Shown here: positions 1-9,480 of the stretch, in pieces
Numbering within the stretch: position 1 is the stretch's first letter
How the letters are laid out: each line of letters begins with the position of its first letter
Origin: Site-B1 sp963722665
GTDB lineage: Bacteria; Bacteroidota; Bacteroidia; Flavobacteriales; Flavobacteriaceae
Assembly: GCA_963722665.1 (NCBI GenBank)
Contig: CAVRNW010000039.1
Coordinates: forward strand, 71,290 to 135,289
Length of the DNA: 64,000 bases
Direction of reading: 5' to 3'
Translations under genes and position numbers: made by a program
The notes under the pieces: generated by a model
Databases searched by the model: none
What the model saw: the letters and a program-made list of their open reading frames with translations, nothing else
What the model was told of the DNA's origin: nothing

Positions 1-45
1 ATCATTGAATCCAGCAGGGTATTTAACGAAATAAAATCGGCTTAA
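1..45 (+). CDS. C-terminal tail of an upstream gene, probably 2-isopropylmalate synthase
   Basis: The first 14 codons form an open frame ending IIESSRVFNEIKSA and then TAA, whose last base is the A of the leuB start codon (TAATG). Such an overlap implies translational coupling to leuB. In flavobacteria the gene before leuB is usually leuA, whose regulatory domain often ends with an I-I-x-A/S-S type helix, so leuA is the likely identity. Too little sequence is present to prove it. Confidence 0.4.
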   Translation: MIESSRVFNEIKSA

Positions 46-1164
46 TGAAACTTAAAATTGCTGTATTATCGGGAGACGGAATTGGTCCTGAAGTTACCGA
101 TCAGGCGGTAAAGGTCTTAAAGGCCATAGCAACAGAATTCAACCATAATTTTATTTTTAAAAAAGCTATAGTAGGCGCTATTGCCATTGACGAAACCGGA
201 AATCCATTACCGGAAGAAACTCTGGATCTTTGTAAAGAAAGTGATGCTATCTTATTTGGTGCGATAGGTCATCCAAAATACGATAACGATCCATCTGCCA
301 AAGTTCGACCAGAACAAGGATTATTGCGATTGCGTAAGGAGCTAGGTTTATATGCCAATATAAGGCCTGTTAAGGCTTACGACAGCCTGTTGAGCAAATC
401 ACCACTAAAAAAAGAAAATATCAAAGGCGCAGATATTTGTATTTATCGCGAATTAACCGGAGGAATTTATTTTGGTGAAAAGCAAATTAGTGATGACGGT
501 AATACAGCATCTGACCTCTGTAAATATTCACGCCATGAAATTGAACGGATCACTCATTTAGCCTTTAAAGCAGCGCAAACAAGAAAAAACAAAGTTACAT
601 TGGTTGATAAAGCCAATGTATTGGAAAGTTCCAGACTTTGGCGTAAAGTAGTGACTGAAATTGCTACTCAATATCCAAAAGTGGAACTGGACTTTTTATT
701 TGTAGATAATGCCGCCATGCAAATGATATTAAATCCAAAACAGTTTGATGTGATATTAACAGAGAACATGTTTGGCGATATAATAAGTGACGAAGCCAGT
801 GTTATTGGTGGTTCTATTGGACTTATTGGCATCTGCTTCTGTAGGTGATAAATATGCCATGTTCGAGCCAATTCACGGTTCGTACCCTCAAGCAGCAGGA
901 AAGGGTATAGCGAATCCTATTGCATCTATATTATCTGCTGCTATGTTGTTAGATCATTTTGAATTGACAGATGAAGCGAATTTAATACGAACAGCAGTTG
1001 ATAAATCCTTGAAACTTCATATAACTACACCAGACTTAAATACCAAATTTGATCATATAACAACCCGTAAGGTTGGTGATTTTATAGAGGATGTTATTAG
1101 TAACCCTGATGACTCCAACTTTAACTTTAAAAATATACACTTAGGACAGTCCACTATTATTTAA
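45..1164 (+). CDS. leuB: 3-isopropylmalate dehydrogenase (one frameshift)
   Basis: LeuB oxidises and decarboxylates 3-isopropylmalate with NAD in the third step of leucine synthesis. The N-terminal GDGIGPEV motif (residues 9-16), the RELTGGIYFG segment, ENMFGDIISDEAS and, after the break, FEPIHGSYP are all present. The frame changes near position 825: the first part runs off into a stop at 846-848, while the next frame continues with the expected LASASVGDKYAMFEP. Removing one base there gives 372 residues, normal for the family. The start overlaps the stop of the preceding gene, so it belongs to a leu operon entering from the left. The frameshift resembles the other one-base insertions in this window and is probably a sequence error. 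Confidence 0.93.
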
Positions 1165-1195
1165 TTGGGTTAGTACAAATTAAATTTAGGATTTG

Positions 1196-1225
1196 AAAGC
1201 GCATTGTTTAGGCAAAGCGCTTTTT
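1196..1225 (+). terminator. intrinsic terminator after leuB
   Basis: A 7-bp stem AAAGCGC / GCGCTTT encloses a 14-base loop and runs into TTTTTG, 31 bases after the leuB stop. It marks the end of the leucine operon. Confidence 0.75.
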
Positions 1226-1310
1226 GTTTGTTTGAAATTCTGCATTTTTTAATTAACTTTAATAGTAGTTGTTCAGTGCTTGAAATTGTAACTTAAAGAA
1301 GGTATAAGAC

Positions 1311-1559
1311 ATGTCTTTATTCTATCTTCAGGAGTTTTTAAAGGTTTTAGAAAACTATAATTAAGATGTTTGGCCTTTGCAAATACTTGCATATTTTCTG
1401 GGAATTATAGTCTTGTTTTACTCTTTTAAAAAGACAAAATATTCCAATAAAATTATTTTAATAATTCTTTCTGTGTATTGGATTTGGATAGGATTAGTGT
1501 TCTGTAGCCTATATTGGGCGCCAACTTATAAATATGCCTATAGTTTTGGCATATTTTAG
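1311..1559 (+). pseudogene. DUF6064-like membrane protein remnant (nonsense codon, C-terminus lost)
   Basis: An ATG at 1311 opens MSLFYLQEFLKVLENYN, then TAA at codon 18, then DVWPLQILAYFLG and two predicted membrane segments up to a TAG at 1557-1559. The text around the stop (ENYN-stop-DVWPLQ) resembles the N-terminus of DUF6064 membrane proteins, in which a Gln is expected at the stop position; CAA to TAA would explain it. DUF6064 proteins are more than 200 residues; here only about 82 codons remain before the end of a convergent gene at 1561. The family call is from recalled similarity and was not searched. Two independent lesions make a genuine pseudogene likely. Confidence 0.55.
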
Positions 1560-1560
1560 A

Positions 1561-2433
1561 TTATTCTACAACTATTTTTTTAGTAACAAATCCAGAACCA
1601 TTTGTAATTCTCAAGAAATAAATTCCCGCTTCATAGTTTCTAAGATGTAATTCATTTTTACCTTGATTTAAACTTCCTGTATTCACTATTTTCCCTAACA
1701 TATCTATAACTCTGTACTTGCTTTTTATATTTACATCTACATATAGTAAATCCCGGGTTGGGTTTGGATATACCAATAGTACATCTAACAATTCAGATAT
1801 TTCTGTTGATAAGGTAGCACCACTGCTATTAAACAAGGCATCATTAAATTGTGTTCCGGGAGAACCTGCACAATCATCTAATGCGAGGCCTCCTGTAAAG
1901 GGACCACAAGCTGTAAAAAACTGATCTCGGCTATTAGATACTCCGGGAGGTTGTGTTTCATTATCTTCAAAAGCTACCATAGGCAGCTGTCCTGCATCTG
2001 TAAATTGTATTTTGAAATGAAATAGTTTCGCTGGAGTAGAGGTAACATTATCGATCATGGAATCCCAGCTTATTCCTTGCTGATAGGCAAATGAAAATCG
2101 TGTAGGCGAATTATCATTTGTTACAAAATCGGTATAATAAGCAAATCCATTCTCTAGACCTAAAATATATCCGGCAGGATGACTAATTTCAAGTCCACCT
2201 CCAGCATTTATATTATTTCCAAAAGCTGCAGGATTATAGTTAATATAGACCTGTCCTATTCCCAGTTTAAAATCTGCCAGTCCATCTACCGTGGCTATCA
2301 TGACATCAGCTTCATAGAAGTCATTGCTGCCATCGTTGGTTGTTTGAGCATTAGCAAACGTAAATTCAATGTTCTGAGCATTTAAACTCAGGCTTGTTAT
2401 CATCAATATTAAAAAAGTAATTTTTGTTTTCAA
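1561..2433 (-). CDS. secreted protein with cohesin-like N-terminal region and T9SS sorting tail
   Basis: A 290-residue protein with an N-terminal signal peptide (MKTKITFLILMITSLSLNAQ, cleavage near residue 20). The last 75 residues have the form of a type A T9SS sorting domain: VYPNPTRD, then YRVIDMLGKIV, then GIYFLRITN and a basic KKIVVE end. Such proteins cross the outer membrane through the gliding-associated secretion system. Residues 20-175 are beta-rich with QVYINYNPAAFG, reminiscent of cohesin-like modules in Bacteroidota surface proteins; this is a weak call. It sits 24 bases downstream of a dockerin-like fragment on the same strand, so the two were probably one operon. No catalytic motif was recognised. 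Confidence 0.7.
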   Translation of the reverse strand: MKTKITFLILMITSLSLNAQNIEFTFANAQTTNDGSNDFYEADVMIATVDGLADFKLGIGQVYINYNPAAFGNNINAGGGLEISHPAGYILGLENGFAYYTDFVTNDNSPTRFSFAYQQGISWDSMIDNVTSTPAKLFHFKIQFTDAGQLPMVAFEDNETQPPGVSNSRDQFFTACGPFTGGLALDDCAGSPGTQFNDALFNSSGATLSTEISELLDVLLVYPNPTRDLLYVDVNIKSKYRVIDMLGKIVNTGSLNQGKNELHLRNYEAGIYFLRITNGSGFVTKKIVVE

Positions 2434-2457
2434 GTCTTTGTTGTTTTAGTTTATTAA

Positions 2458-2901
2458 CTATCGTCTTGGTGCTATAATTACAGGTATAGGCTCATGATTA
2501 CTTTCAATACGTCCTGCCTGACTTCCTAGTCCAAGATTTGGTAATAAATCGGTTATATCTGAATTTTGAACCTGGCCATTCATATCCAGATCTGCAAAGG
2601 AATAAGATGATATTCCTAATAAAGGTAGTATGCCATACAGATCGGAATTCTGGACTTGACCATTTGCATCAAAGTCGCCTAAAAACAATGCGAAATTGCC
2701 ATCACCCAAATTAGCAACTGCATTAGCACCTCCAGCTATTAATGCAGTATCTGCGGTTAGATTGATACTTTGGGTTCCTCCTGTGAAACTTACGGTGTTT
2801 GCAGATCGGATTCCAAGATGATTACGATGGGCTAATACCACATAGTAGTCACCTGCAGTAATGTTTAAAGTTAAAGCCGATACAAAAATCGTCATCGCCA
2901 C
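2458..2901 (-). pseudogene. C-terminal fragment of a large secreted protein with two dockerin-like repeats
   Basis: The fragment contains YYVVLAHRNHLGI, a conserved tail segment of large Bacteroidota surface proteins, followed by two calcium-loop-like repeats, DFDANGQVQNSD and DLDMNGQVQNSD. These have the D-x-D-x-N-G-x-V spacing of dockerin/EF-hand loops. It has no signal peptide or N-terminal domains. Upstream it runs directly into the reading frame of an esterase near 2885, overlapping it in another frame. The simplest reading is that a deletion or misassembly removed the front of this gene and the end of the esterase. It then lies just upstream of the cohesin-like T9SS protein. Confidence 0.6.
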
Positions 2902-3595
2902 AATCTATATACCAACGCACAGCTTCAATCTGCTCTTTGCTCACACTTTCAATCAATTGCAACACATTGTGCTGTTTAAAATAGGCAAGAGCTTCCTGTT
3001 GGTTAATGTTTTTATCGATATAACGACTTTGTCCATTTAGTATTTCCTCTGCAGTCTTCGGTCCTATATAAGCACTCAAAGGGCAGGCAGACGAGAATAA
3101 TTCCGGATGGTGCAATGCGTACATAAAAGAGCCTCCACCACCCATTGATAATCCTGCAATGGCACGATAGCGTTTTTCACTCTTTATGCGATAGGTTTTT
3201 TCTACATACGGCATGAGCTCTTTAAAAAAATAATCTTCGTATTTCCAATCTCCTTTAATGGAGTTAAAATATCCCAATCTGGTGGTTTTGGCATCAGGCA
3301 TAACAATAATCATTGGTGTTGCCTTCCCTTCTTTTATGGCTTTATCAGAAATATGTAATACCTCGCCAAATTGCACCCAACCTGTTTGGTCGTCGCCTGA
3401 TCCATGCAACAGGTACAATACGGGATAACTACGTTGCGAAGTTTCATAATCCGGAGGCAAATAGATCGCGTAATTCCTTTCTACCTTTAATATTTTACTC
3501 GTGTGGGATAATTGATCAAATACCTTTCCTGTTTGCCCAAATCCTGAAAATGAAAGGAGTAAACTTAAAACAAGCAGTTGGATGATTCTTTGCAT
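2849..3595 (-). pseudogene. secreted esterase D / feruloyl-esterase-like hydrolase, C-terminus lost
   Basis: Signal peptide (residues 1-20) and an alpha/beta hydrolase of the esterase-D family: oxyanion region LLHGSGDDQTGW (62-73), nucleophile elbow GLSMGG with Ser150, and the acid region YIDCGDDDF (229-237). After residue 237 the homology stops and 11 unrelated residues (CIGFNFKHYCR) follow. Family members continue for about 50 more residues carrying the catalytic histidine (a D-G-G-H-x-W type motif), which is absent here. The break coincides with the start of the dockerin-like fragment. As written the enzyme lacks its triad and should be inactive. Natural substrates would be acyl or feruloyl esters of polysaccharides. 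Confidence 0.75.
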
Positions 3596-3715
3596 GAGAC
3601 TGATGTAAATATTTAAGACAACAAGTTACTCGTAATTCATATTAAAATCAATAACATATTCAATTACTTGTATTCCTATTAAATTTCAAGTTTTAAAAAT
3701 TTACATATCTTACAT

Positions 3716-4799
3716 ATGGAAAATCTAAAATTGTTTATGAATAGGCATATAGCAAACTTCTTTATTGCTGTTAATATATTATTTTTTAATTATTCTATTT
3801 CTCAAGAATCTTTAAAAAACGAGTACTTTTCAACCTGTTTCCAGTGTATTCTCAGAGGACGAACCGCTACCAATAAAATTGTCCTTTGAAATAAAGGATA
3901 TTAAAAAGAATTCAAACGATTCCACTTATATCAATTCTTCTCTCTCATATCATTTAAAAGACGGTTCTAAACAGAATATTGCAATAATGGTTCGCAGAAG
4001 AGGGAATTACAGGCTCAAGAATTGTTACTTCCCGCCAATTACAGTCAAATTAAAAAAAAAGGATACAAAAAACACCCCATTTGAAGGGCATAAAAAGTTA
4101 AAACTGGTAATGCCATGTTTGCTTCAAAAAGATAAAAATGATAACGTTATAAAGGAATATTTAGCCTACAAATTATTTGAGGTCATGTCACCTTATCATT
4201 TTAAGACAAGATTAGTGGATATAACTTTTGAAGAAAGTAAAGGGCGAAAAATTAAATCTCATTTAATAAAGGGAATTCTTATTGAGGATGATAGATCAGT
4301 AGCAAAACGGTTTGATGCGAAAGTTTATAAAAGGTACTCACACCCTTTAAACCACGAACCTGTAGCTTCTGTAAAGAATGCCATATTTCAATATATGATC
4401 GGTAATACAGATTTCTCACAGGCTTATTTGCATAATATGAAAGTCATTTTTGTTAATAATAGCATGATTCCTTTACCTTATGATTTTGATATGTCCGGCC
4501 TGGTAAATTGCAGTTATGCGGTAGTGTCTGAAATACAAGGGGAAAGTCTAGGAATGACATCCGTTACTGAAAGGAAATACAGAGGTTTTGTCAGAGACGA
4601 AAAGATATTTAGCCAAGTACAAAAGGAAATTCTTAGTGAAAAGACTAATATGATCTCGATATTGAACAACCATGAAAAATATTTTGAAAGCCCAAAAGAA
4701 TATTCGGTTGCGAAGGAATACATCTTAAGTTTTCTAGCCATTTTATCGGACGATAAAAAGTTTAAAAAAGAAATCATTGACAGTGCCAGAGAGGAATAA
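3716..4799 (+). CDS. secreted CotH-kinase-like protein (one frameshift)
   Basis: An ATG at 3716 gives a signal-peptide-like start (ANFFIAVNILFFNYSISQE). The frame is lost in a TTTT run at 3827-3830; dropping one T joins it to SEDEPLPIKLSFEIKD and the long frame that follows, giving 360 residues. Features shared with CotH-type proteins are VRRRGNYRLKNCYFPPI, the YMIGNTDF block and YDFDMSG, which fits the D-x-D metal/ATP site of the PI-kinase-like fold. In spore formers CotH phosphorylates coat proteins; for this Bacteroidota branch the substrate is unknown. It stands alone between a disrupted gene region and the ThrE exporter genes. Confidence is high for a real gene, moderate for the family. 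Confidence 0.6.
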
Positions 4800-4823
4800 G
4801 TGCTGACTTAAATCATTGTTTGA

Positions 4824-5312
4824 TTAATTATTTACCCTTTTTACTGTACTTTTTCTTAACAAAAGCATTGGGACCGTAATACCTAAAGTAATGGCGATCA
4901 ATATGAAGACCATGTTAAAACCATTTGAAAATATCCCATTTATTAGCTCAATTTTCTTAGTTGGATCCTTTTCTAACAAGGTATATTTCATAATATAAAG
5001 TACAGTTTCATAAGCGTAAAAACCGGGAATCATAGGAATTATAGCCGGAATCGAAAAGACAACCGGTGGCTGATGAATTTTGTGAGCCATGGGCATACTG
5101 ATAAATCCAATAAAAAATGCACCCAGAAAACTGGAAAATACTATGTTAATATTAAAATGCAGCATTGTGAATTTAATTAAACCGGACGCAAAACCTAAAA
5201 CAAAAATGGTCAAAATCGATTTTTTAGGAACGTTAAACAGCACCCCAAAACCTACGGCTGCAATACCTGACCAAATAGACAGTTCAATTAAATTATATAT
5301 TATTGAATTCAT
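4824..5312 (-). CDS. threonine/serine exporter, small subunit (ThrE_2 type)
   Basis: A 162-residue membrane protein with about five predicted helices and no signal peptide. Size and composition match the DUF3815/ThrE_2 half of ThrE-type amino-acid exporters, which in many bacteria is encoded separately from the DUF1212 half. The start overlaps the last four bases of the upstream exporter gene, the usual tight coupling of the pair. It probably forms a complex that exports threonine or serine; substrate is inferred from family only. Confidence 0.75.
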   Translation of the reverse strand: MNSIIYNLIELSIWSGIAAVGFGVLFNVPKKSILTIFVLGFASGLIKFTMLHFNINIVFSSFLGAFFIGFISMPMAHKIHQPPVVFSIPAIIPMIPGFYAYETVLYIMKYTLLEKDPTKKIELINGIFSNGFNMVFILIAITLGITVPMLLLRKSTVKRVNN

Positions 5313-6082
5313 GTTATTTTTAAGTGAAATATTATCATTGCCGCAAAAAGACCAAGTGCAATGAAAAGTACGGTCATTACTCCAACTGAAAACCTTACTA
5401 AACCATTTAAAATATTATTATCCATTAAATCTGTAAACGAATTGATCAATGGAACACCCGGGACTAAAAAAAGAATTGAAGTAGCCAATGCAGTTTGTGG
5501 GCTGCTTCCCAAATCAAAAAGAATTCCCAAACAAGCTAAAATTGATGCTGTAAATGAACCAAAAAACACCCGTAAGTAAAAATTGTATTTTTTTTGTGAA
5601 GCAAATTGAAAGATAAACAAACCTAAAAATGTACATACAAAAGCAGTGGCCATATTCAAATAGTCTCCACCAAATATGTTACAAAAGCCAGCTCCGGCAA
5701 AACTTACCGCTATAAGAACAATAATTCTGGGAAACCGCTTATTGTTCTTTATATTATTGATCTCAAATTCAATTTGATCGATAGTCCAATTCTCATCCAT
5801 TGCTTTCCAACTTGTCAGACTAATTGCTGATATGGTTGAAAAATTCAACAAATAAGGAGGAATACCCTTTGTTTTGGTATTATTTAGCCCAGTTTCGTTT
5901 TCATTTAAAGTTAGGACAATGGTTTTATGACTAATTAAACATGAAGCGGAACAATTCAAAACAGATGCAAACCTATCAATATTTAAATTTACTCTGCTGG
6001 TGTTTGCCCCAGATTGCATTAAAATTGAAGAAATTTCTAATAAAAGGTCGGCTGCTCTATCTAATTTTTTTAAAGAATCCAT
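5309..6082 (-). CDS. threonine/serine exporter, large subunit (ThrE/DUF1212)
   Basis: A 257-residue protein with a soluble N-terminal domain (residues 1-115) carrying the DUF1212 hallmarks LLEISSILMQSGANTSRV and a following beta-rich segment, then about five membrane helices. In actinobacterial ThrE both halves are fused; here the second half is the next gene, overlapping by 4 bases. A TACATTTG promoter element lies 30 bases upstream of the start, so the pair is transcribed independently of the arginine operon that ends just before it. Likely role: export of threonine/serine or related small molecules. Confidence 0.8.
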   Translation of the reverse strand: MDSLKKLDRAADLLLEISSILMQSGANTSRVNLNIDRFASVLNCSASCLISHKTIVLTLNENETGLNNTKTKGIPPYLLNFSTISAISLTSWKAMDENWTIDQIEFEINNIKNNKRFPRIIVLIAVSFAGAGFCNIFGGDYLNMATAFVCTFLGLFIFQFASQKKYNFYLRVFFGSFTASILACLGILFDLGSSPQTALATSILFLVPGVPLINSFTDLMDNNILNGLVRFSVGVMTVLFIALGLFAAMIIFHLKIT

Positions 6083-6111
6083 CTTAAAAAACCGGTGTCA
6101 AAAATATTGGG

Positions 6112-6119
6112 CAAATGTA
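6112..6119 (-). promoter_or_regulatory. Bacteroidota -7 element upstream of the thrE pair
   Basis: On the minus strand TACATTTG matches the TAnnTTTG consensus 30 bases before the exporter start codon. No clear TTG -33 box was found at the usual distance. Confidence 0.5.
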
Positions 6120-6158
6120 ATTTATAATTTAAACTTTTGTAATGTTCTAAATGGATAT

Positions 6159-7442
6159 TTAATTAGCCATATTCATTTTTTCTTTAATCTCCTTTAAACA
6201 CAAATTATGAATGCTGCCGACATGCGAATGCTGTTTATCCATATCCGGCTTATAGGATCCATCCTGAACTTGTGAACCTATTTTTTGGTAGGCTTCTCTA
6301 AACGACATACCATCTACCACAAGATTATTAATACTATCAACTGTAAACAAGTATTGGTATTTTTCATCTGTCAGATCAATGTCTTTTACAATCACTTGTC
6401 GTATAGCATAATTGAAGATATCCAGAATGTCTTTTACATCTTCAAAAGCATCAATCATATTCTCCTTTAACAACTGAAAATCTCTGTGATAACCACTTGG
6501 TAAATTGTTTGTTATTAATAGCATTTCTGTATGCAAAGCTTGAATTTTATTGCACTTCCCTCTAATTAATTCAAAAACATCCGGATTTTTTTTATGAGGC
6601 ATAATGCTGCTTCCTGTTGTTAGTTCATCGGGAAAACTTATAAATCCAAAATTCTGACTCATATACAGGCAAATATCCATAGCAAATCTGCCTAAAGTAT
6701 TGCACAGACCACCTAAAGCACTGGCAATTGCCCGTTCACTTTTCCCTCGGCTTAATTGAGCTGCGACCACATTATATTTTAAGGTTGAAAAACTCTAATT
6801 CTTTGGTTGTAAATTCTCTGTCAATAGGAAACGAGCTCCCATAACCGGCAGCAGAACCCAACGGATTTTGATCGACTATTTTGCTAACCGCATTAAGTAC
6901 ATACACATCATCGATCAACAATTCGGCATAAGCAGAAAACCACAATCCAAACGATGATGGCATAGCAACCTGCAGATGTGTATAACCCGGAAGAAGTTTG
7001 CTCTTTATTTGTTTCTGCTAATTGTAATAATGTATCAAATAAGGTTTTTACTTTCGTGTTTACTCCTGCATAAATTCTCTTTGTAATATAATTGAAGTGC
7101 TACTAAAACCTGATCGTTTCTTGAACGAGCTGTGTGTATCTTTTTACCTACTTCACCAAATTGTTTAGTCAGTTCAAACTCGATCTTTGAATGTACATCT
7201 TCAAATTGATCTTCAATGACGAATGTACCATCTTGAATTTGCTTTTGTAAATCATTTAAGCCTTTTTCCAATTGCTTCAATTCATCTTTAGTCAAGATAT
7301 TGATATGCTCTAACATTCTTGCATGTGCCAAAGATGCTTGCACATCATATTTGGCAATATGCATATCGATCTCCCTGTCATTGCCTACTGTAAATTGTTC
7401 TATTTTCTTATCGATAGAAAATCCTTTATCCCAAAGTTTCAT
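6159..7442 (-). CDS. argH: argininosuccinate lyase (three frameshifts)
   Basis: Last enzyme of arginine synthesis, splitting argininosuccinate into arginine and fumarate. The first part (from 7442) holds HTARSRNDQV, the middle LPGYTHLQVAMPSSFG and DQNPLGSAAGYGSSFP, and the last part the family signature SSIMPHKKNPD. The parts are in different frames, with breaks near 7070, 7000 and 6779 (the last in an A run). Removing one base at each site restores a continuous 426-residue protein, the expected length. It is the last gene of the arg operon, 92 bases after argE. An essential-pathway gene with three insertions in 300 bases points to base-calling errors rather than decay. Confidence 0.9.
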
Positions 7443-7534
7443 ATTTTTTAGATTTTAGTCGTTAGTATTGAGTATTGAGATAGTTTTTATTAAAAATTCT
7501 CAATACTAAAATCTCATATCTCCTATTCTTTTTT

Positions 7535-8600
7535 CTATAATATTTTTTCTAATAATTGTATATAAATATCAATTCCTTCTTCAATTTCAGCAAGATAAAT
7601 AAATTCATCTGCCGTATGAGACCGCGTGCTATCTCCAGGACCTAATTTTAGGGATGGACAAGTTAATACGGTTTGATCTGATAAGGTTGGAGATCCATAC
7701 GTTTCTCTTCCTAACTCAATTCCAGCTATCCACCAAAGGATGGCTTATTGGGATTGACGATGAATTCAATCGTAAACTACGTGCTACGATACTTGTACAA
7801 GGTGATTTCTCTTTTAGAATTTTGTCTATTTCCTTATTGGTGTACCTGTCATTTACGCGAACATCGATTACTAAATCAACCTCTGAAGGAACCGCATTGT
7901 GTTGTTTGCCTGCATGTATTTGAGTAACGGTCATTTTTACATCACCTAAAATGGGTGATTTCTTTTCGAATTTATAATCCTGAAACCATTTTAAAACTTC
8001 AACCGTATTATAAATGGCGTTATCGTTATTAGGATGAGCTGCGTGACTAGGAGTTCCTTTTACCTTCGCATCAAATACTACCAGCCCTTTTTCGGCAATT
8101 GCCAGATTCATCAAAGTGGGTTCACCAACTATTGCAACATCTATTTTTGGAATGACCCCCAGCATGCTGTTCAACCCATCTAGTCCACTGTTTTCTTCTT
8201 CGGCAGATGCTACTAAAACCAGATTATATTCCAGGTCCTTTTTACTATAAAAATATGTGAAGGTGGCTATCAATGACACTAAACATCCTCCGGCATCATT
8301 GCTTCCCAGTCCATATAATTTTCCTTCTTCTTCAATTGCTTTAAACGGATCTTTTGTATAACCGTTATTTGGTTTTACAGTGTCGTGATGAGAATTAAGC
8401 AACAAAGTTGGTTTACCTTCATTAAAATGTAAGTTTGTGGCCCAAACGTTATTTTTTGTTCTAATACAGGGAATCTTATATTCAGAGAACCAATTTTCAA
8501 TTAGAGTAGCTGTTTTATCTTCTTCAGAAGAAAATGAAGGCGTCTCAATTAGGTTTTTGAGTAAAGCAATAGCGTTTTGTGTTAATTCTTTCTTCTTCAT
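7535..8600 (-). CDS. argE: M20-family N-acylornithine/N-acylcitrulline deacylase (one frameshift)
   Basis: Zinc peptidase-fold amidohydrolase with the metal-binding motifs NSHHDTVK, GSNDAGGC, AEEENSG and GEPT. In this operon it should remove the acyl group from N-acylcitrulline (or N-acylornithine); with the Bacteroides-type carbamoyltransferase next to it, N-succinylcitrulline is the likely substrate. The frame breaks near 7730 after SHPLV; the other frame continues IAGIELGRETYGSPT, then SDQTVLTCPSLKLGPGDSTR and SHTADEFIYL to a TAG at 7535-7537. Dropping one G gives 354 residues. The start overlaps the argB stop by one base (TAATG), indicating coupled translation. Confidence 0.88.
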
Positions 8601-9376
8601 TATTCCTGAATAGTTGTGAATTTTGAATTTTTTTGAAATAGCATTTCCGGTTTACCGATGCATACTTTACTAACCTTATTCTCAATGGCATGAAAACAGT
8701 TATTTAGTTTTGGTAACATGCCATCTGCAATAATGCCTTTATCAATCAGTTCCTGATAGTTTTTTGTGTTGATATTTTCGATTACGGAATTATCATCATT
8801 TATATCTTGCAGTACTCCTTTTTTCTCAAAACAATAATACAATTCGGTTTTGAATTGATCGGCAAAACCGATTGCCAGTTCTGAAGCAATAGTATCAGCA
8901 TTCGTATTTAACAGTTGTCCTTTTTCATCATGAGTAATGGCGCAAAAAACCGGAGTAACTTCATTTTTAAGTAAGACATTTAATGTTTTTGTATTCACTT
9001 TTTTTACATCTCCGACAAAACCAAAATCAACATCTTTTATAGGTCTCTTAACAGATACAATACTATTTCCATCTGCTCCCGAAAATCCTACCGAATTACA
9101 GCCTAATGCTTGTAATTTTGCTACAATTTTCTTATTTATCTTTCCTGCATATACCATTGTGATAATATCTAAAGTATCTGCATCTGTGATGCGTCTGCCA
9201 TTGGTAATTTTAACCTCAATTCCCATTTTATCGGCTAATTTTGTTGCCAATTTTCCTCCACCATGAACCAATAGTTTCGGACCTTTAAGTTTTGCAAACC
9301 CCTCCAAGAATTCATGTAAAACAATATCATTATCAATGATGTTTCCTCCTATTTTAATAATTTTTAAAACTTTCAT
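8600..9376 (-). CDS. argB: N-acylglutamate kinase
   Basis: Amino-acid-kinase-fold enzyme of 258 residues that phosphorylates N-acetyl- (or N-succinyl-) glutamate. Visible motifs: IKIGGNIID near the N-terminus, LVHGGGK (residues 36-42), NGRRITD (59-65), and the C-terminal GIIADGMLPKL. There is no N-terminal helix of the arginine-sensitive hexameric type, so strong feedback inhibition by arginine at this step is not expected (family-based inference). It is translationally coupled to argE downstream. Upstream, a 104-base gap to argF' holds a palindromic intergenic repeat rather than a terminator. Confidence 0.92.
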   Translation of the reverse strand: MKVLKIIKIGGNIIDNDIVLHEFLEGFAKLKGPKLLVHGGGKLATKLADKMGIEVKITNGRRITDADTLDIITMVYAGKINKKIVAKLQALGCNSVGFSGADGNSIVSVKRPIKDVDFGFVGDVKKVNTKTLNVLLKNEVTPVFCAITHDEKGQLLNTNADTIASELAIGFADQFKTELYYCFEKKGVLQDINDDNSVIENINTKNYQELIDKGIIADGMLPKLNNCFHAIENKVSKVCIGKPEMLFQKNSKFTTIQE

Positions 9377-9388
9377 TTTTCTTTATTT

Positions 9389-9478
9389 GTCATTACGAGG
9401 AATCCCGATAGCTGTCGGGTGACGAAGTAATCTTTTTATTTGATAAGATTGCTTCAATCGTACCTCATTCGCAATGAC
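9389..9478. repeat. palindromic intergenic repeat between argF' and argB
   Basis: The ends are imperfect inverted copies: GTCATTACGA on the left and TCGCAATGAC on the right, with inner arms AAGTAATCTT and AAGATTGCTT. A second small palindrome, CCCGATAGCTGTCGGG, sits at 9404-9419. This composition resembles the short non-autonomous repeats scattered between genes in many Bacteroidota genomes. It is the only sizeable spacer inside the operon. Confidence 0.65.
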
Positions 9479-9480
9479 GG

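Noticed and set aside
6159..7442. argH as a true pseudogene
   Set aside because: Coding sequence is otherwise fully conserved and the operon is complete; only single-base insertions are present.
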